64,000 nt of DNA. Origin: G963668605 sp963793625 (GTDB lineage Bacteria; Acidobacteriota; Terriglobia; Bryobacterales; Bryobacteraceae). Both the position numbers and the translations under genes were made by a program. Under the pieces are notes generated by a model. The model did not search any database and was not told the DNA's origin. It worked only from the letters and a program-made list of their open reading frames with translations. Below are positions 60,607-64,000 of the stretch, piece by piece. Numbering within the stretch: position 1 is the stretch's first letter; every line of letters begins with the position of its first letter. The stretch is taken from NCBI GenBank assembly GCA_963793625.1, contig CAWCAT010000005.1:1-64000 (forward strand), given 5' to 3'.

Positions 60607-63600
60607 TTACCACTCCAGGCGCATAGTCAACTGCAACTGTCTCGGACGAATGCCGTTCCCGCCGTACGACGTCGCGAGACTGGCGACACCGTCCGTGCCG
60701 GGCACGACCAGTCCCTGAGTGTTGAACGCGTTGAACAGATCCGCATTCACACGCAACCGGAAGCGCTCCGTGATATTGAAGAACTTCATCAGGGACGCGT
60801 CGGTGCTCCAGTTGAACGGTCCAAGCATGTACTGATTGCGCCAGGGGTGCAGCGAGGTATCTTTCGCAACCCGCTGAATGGCGCCGCTGGTGAGCGGGAT
60901 GTAGACGATATTGGTGTCGAAATCCGCGCTACCCGGATCTGTCGTTTTGCCGCCCTTGGGCCATGGAGTCACCGGCTTCTGCGCGGCTTTGTAATCGTCC
61001 GGCAAGCCGAACACGCCGTTGCGGATACCGCCGGCGGTGTAGCTGTTGATGTAGCGCTCAGAGATGTAGCCGTTGTAATACAGATAACCGGGCAGGCAGC
61101 GTTCGTCCGCGGCGGTTGTGGCCGTCGCCGGTGTGCTGCGGCAGTCCGTAATCTTGTACTTCTTGCCGTAAACTTCGAACTTGCCCATCTCGCCCCACTG
61201 CGTGGTCGGCATCGCATAATAGGTGCTCAGCACGGTGCCGCTGCCGGAGAACTTCCAGCCGCCGATCGCCGCATTCAGCCAGTTCGGAGCATTGCGCCCG
61301 AACGTCTTTCCCTTGCCGAACGGCAGTTCGTAGTTCCAGTTCCAGCGCAGGCGATGTTTCGGGACCGCGATATCACGGTCGTAATAGAGGAAGCGGTTGA
61401 GTTCGTCCGGATCGGTCGGCACAGTGCCGGGCAGGAACACCGAGGGAACGGTGCCTACGTCGTCACGCGTGGAGTTGCCCGCCAGACGGAATGAGTTCGT
61501 GACCGTGTAGAACGCCTGGAACGCGAGCCCCTGCGTAAAACGGCGCTCCATTTCGAAGGCCATCATGGACGAATTGAGATACCCGTTGCGCTGAAAAATT
61601 CGAACGTCGGTGTACGCGTTCTGATCGTACGGCCGGCGCGCCACACTGGAGAAATCGCCGGTTGGGGTCGACTTCAGTTGCGTGGTGTACCAGATGAAAT
61701 CCGTCTGGCTGGGGTTGATATTCAGCGACTGATCGGTGTTGACGCCCTTCTTCCCGGAGTAGCGTACGCGCACGACAGTGCTCGGATTGAGCTGCTTCTC
61801 GAGCGCGAGATTCCATTCGTGAATCTTCAGACTCGGTTGCTGTTCACCCATGCCGATCACGGCGACACCGCGGCCAATCGCATTCGGATTGTTCAGGTCG
61901 ATCACGTTCGCGCTGTTGACGCCCGCGACGACGGTCGGCGTGGTGCGTAGCAGATAATTCACGATGCCGTCCGGGCTCTGCGCTGCGACGTTCGGGTTGT
62001 AGCTGTAGGTTGCGCGGAACGGCGGCATCAGTGAGAACTGCGCCAGCAGTGTGCGCATCGGCAGCGGTGAAATATAGACGCCGTAACCGCCGCGCAACAC
62101 CAACTGTTTGCTCCCTTCGAACATGCGGTATGCAAAGCCGAGACGCGGACCGATATCGAAATAGTTCGACGGGAAAATCTGCTTGGACCTGCCCAGATCC
62201 TGCGGCGCTCGAAAACGTCACGCCCACCTTGTTATAGACAGACACAACCTGCGGCGAAGTGACGCCAAGCTTGTAGTAGTAATCGAGCGGTTCAGGCAGC
62301 ATGATCGAGTGGCTCTTCACGTCAAAGGCGTTCAGCAGGTTATCCTGTTCGGTCATGGCCGGGTTGATATCCCACCGGATGCCCGGCGTAATCGTCAGAC
62401 GGCTGTTGACCTTCCAGTTGTCCTGCAGGTAAAGTCCCATGTTCCGTTCCGCCACGCGCAGCGATTTGCGTTTGAGGCCCACGTCGAGTCTTGCGGCATA
62501 GCCCAGAAAGAAGTTGGCGGAGTCATGACCGGTTTGCGCCAGGGTGGCCGGATTCGCCGTCGAACCGCTTGTGGAACTTTCCACCGCAGTAGCCAGGCTG
62601 TTGAAGTACGCAGTGCCGGAGATGTCGCCCTGGTCCGGAAACAGGTTCTGCTTTTCCTGGTGATAGCGGAAGCCGAATTGAATGTTATGCGTTCGTTTGA
62701 TGACCGTGTAGTTTTGCTCGATGTTGGTCACCACACTGTACAAAGCGCGCCGGTTGTCGCCTTCCGATGTACTGCATGAAGCCGACGTTCCTGATGGCGG
62801 GCCAACCAATCTCGTTCAGGGGGTTGGGCAGGCCAAGTTCCTGGGCCCAGTTCTTCTGCTCAGAACCATTGATCGTTTGCGGTCTTCTGCCAGGTGCGGT
62901 TGAGCAGGGTCTCGACGAAGAAGCTGGTCGAAAAAATGTGATTCCAATTGATTCCGCCCGGAAATGCGCGTCCATCGGCAGGTAGCTTACGTTCGCTTCG
63001 TAACCATGCGTGGGAGCGCCGGCTCCCTGGCCCGTGCCCATGTAGTTCGCCGTGCGATTGCTCCAGTTAGATTTCGCAAAGAAGTTGTCTTTCTCCGAAA
63101 GCTTGTGGTCGAGCGAACGGTGGTCGGGTTGTTGCTGGTGTTCGGATAGCTGTTCAGCGGGACCGCGAGTCTCAGGTTCGTCGTGACCAGCGGGTTGGTG
63201 ATATCGGTCGGCAGCGGAGTGATTCCGTAGATGTATTTGGATAGTGCACTCTGACGCTGGATGGGAATAATGTTGTTGTTGAAAGGAAGCCGCGAGGAAA
63301 CGACGCGCCCGTTGGCCGCCGTGATCGTAGTGGTCGTCAGCGGATCATAGAGCGTGAGCTTGCGGCCGGCGCTGTCGATCAAACCGCTGAAATCACCCCC
63401 GCGCATCGCTGCAGTCGGCACCGTGAAGTCGCGTGTAACGCCTTGTCGCAATTCCTGACCTTCGCGCGAAAAGAAGAAAAATGTGCGGCCCCTGCCGTCG
63501 TAGAACTTCTTGCCATTCAGTCCGAAGGAGGGCAGGAAGATCGGTCCGCCAATGGATCCACCAAACTCGTTGCGGATCAGTTTGGGCACCTTGTAGGGTG

Positions 63601-64000
63601 TGCCGTTCAGGTTCACATCCTGGCGCGCCCGCGCGACGCCAAACCCGTTGTTGCGAACCGTCTCATAGACCGAGCCGCGCAGGTATTCGTGCCGCCTTTG
63701 GTGGTCACCACGACGGAAGTGGGGCGCGTATATTTCGCGGAAGAAGTGCTGGTTTCCACGCGCACTTCGCCAATGGATTCCAAACCCTGCAAATTCATGG
63801 AACCACCGAATTCGCGGTTGTTGGAAGATGCGCCGTCCTGTACGTAGTCGGTGGAATACACCATCAGGCCGCCGATGCGCATGCCGCCGTTTACGTCTTC
63901 TACAGCTTCCACGCCTGGGGTCACGTCCTGCAACAGCATGTTAAGGTCGCGTCCATTGACCGGAATTTCCTTGATGCGCATGCTATCGAGCGTGCTGCCA
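60607..64000 (-). pseudogene. TonB-dependent receptor 3, paralogue of receptor 2, partial and multiply frameshifted
   Basis: The same receptor type as receptor 2, mostly identical in the plug (IPVNGRDLNMLLQDVTPGVE) and end (LQLTMRLEW). The N-terminal domain lies beyond the right edge. The part 60607-62200 is uninterrupted, but comparison with receptor 2 places breaks near 62205 (+1), 62765 (+1), 62885 (+1), two +1 within 62959-62972 (MDAISGGINWNHIF once both are removed), 63110 (-1) and 63688 (-1). Receptor 2 has only one break over the same length, so either this copy decays after a duplication or this section of sequence is poor. A terminator follows the stop. Confidence 0.75.

Overview
The window looks like chromosomal DNA of an acidobacterium, most likely order Bryobacterales (Solibacter/Bryobacter type). 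The signs are a complete rRNA operon of acidobacterial character, a TIGR03437-type secreted protein (a family known mainly from Solibacter), very long carboxypeptidase-regulatory-domain TonB-dependent receptors, many Tat-exported enzymes, and GC-rich coding throughout. No plasmid or phage backbone is seen outside one inserted element.

Layout. 1-8.8 kb: moaA-nadA (minus), a TIGR03437 protein, an S9 peptidase, two Tat-exported proteins (one a Gfo/Idh/MocA oxidoreductase), and a damaged lysE/lrp-type pair. 9.2-14.6 kb: the rRNA operon 16S - tRNA-Ala - tRNA-Ile - 23S - 5S, with a strong terminator. 14.7-21.4 kb: a bifunctional fucose-salvage enzyme (Fkp), a CpsB/YwqE-type PHP phosphatase, an OPT transporter and a two-gene YeeE/YedE pair. 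21.4-34.3 kb: a minus-strand, polysaccharide-utilisation-like run (TonB receptor, GH127, GH97-SGNH fusion, NifX-like protein, MurI, beta-helix protein) with a divergent membrane-bound DNA-binding-type regulator. 34.3-43 kb: hemerythrin protein, GH13 enzyme, GntR regulator plus membrane protein plus sulfatase, a quinol nitric oxide reductase, a SRPBCC protein and an SDR. 43-53.5 kb: one secreted-protein gene split by an 8.45-kb composite transposon. 53.5-64 kb: DUF1080-PHP fusion, two paralogous TonB receptors, a CadC-like regulator and a small OmpH-like protein.

The most interesting object is the composite transposon (44088-52540). Two 1870-bp IS701-family copies in inverted orientation, each with 17-bp perfect terminal inverted repeats and CTAG at every junction, enclose 4.7 kb. 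That segment holds a tyrosine integrase, an excisionase, a zinc-ribbon/HTH protein, two unknown proteins and the 3' half of a tRNA-Ser(CGA) gene. The tRNA half lies between two copies of a 20-bp direct repeat, which is what an attP site with arm-type repeats looks like. Removing the transposon plus one CTAG rejoins the host gene exactly in frame. The IS itself carries a second, WYL-like gene.

A second regulatory signal is a shared GTGACNNAAGTCAC palindrome centred exactly 41.5 bp before a plausible start of transcription in front of both the hemerythrin gene and the nitric oxide reductase gene. This suggests a Crp/Fnr-type nitric oxide response.

Reading frames are interrupted by about 18 single-base indels in ten genes, including murI. 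In every complete gene affected, repairing the indels restores a full-length family member. Assembly or sequencing errors are therefore at least as likely as true decay, and the frameshift calls should be read with that in mind.
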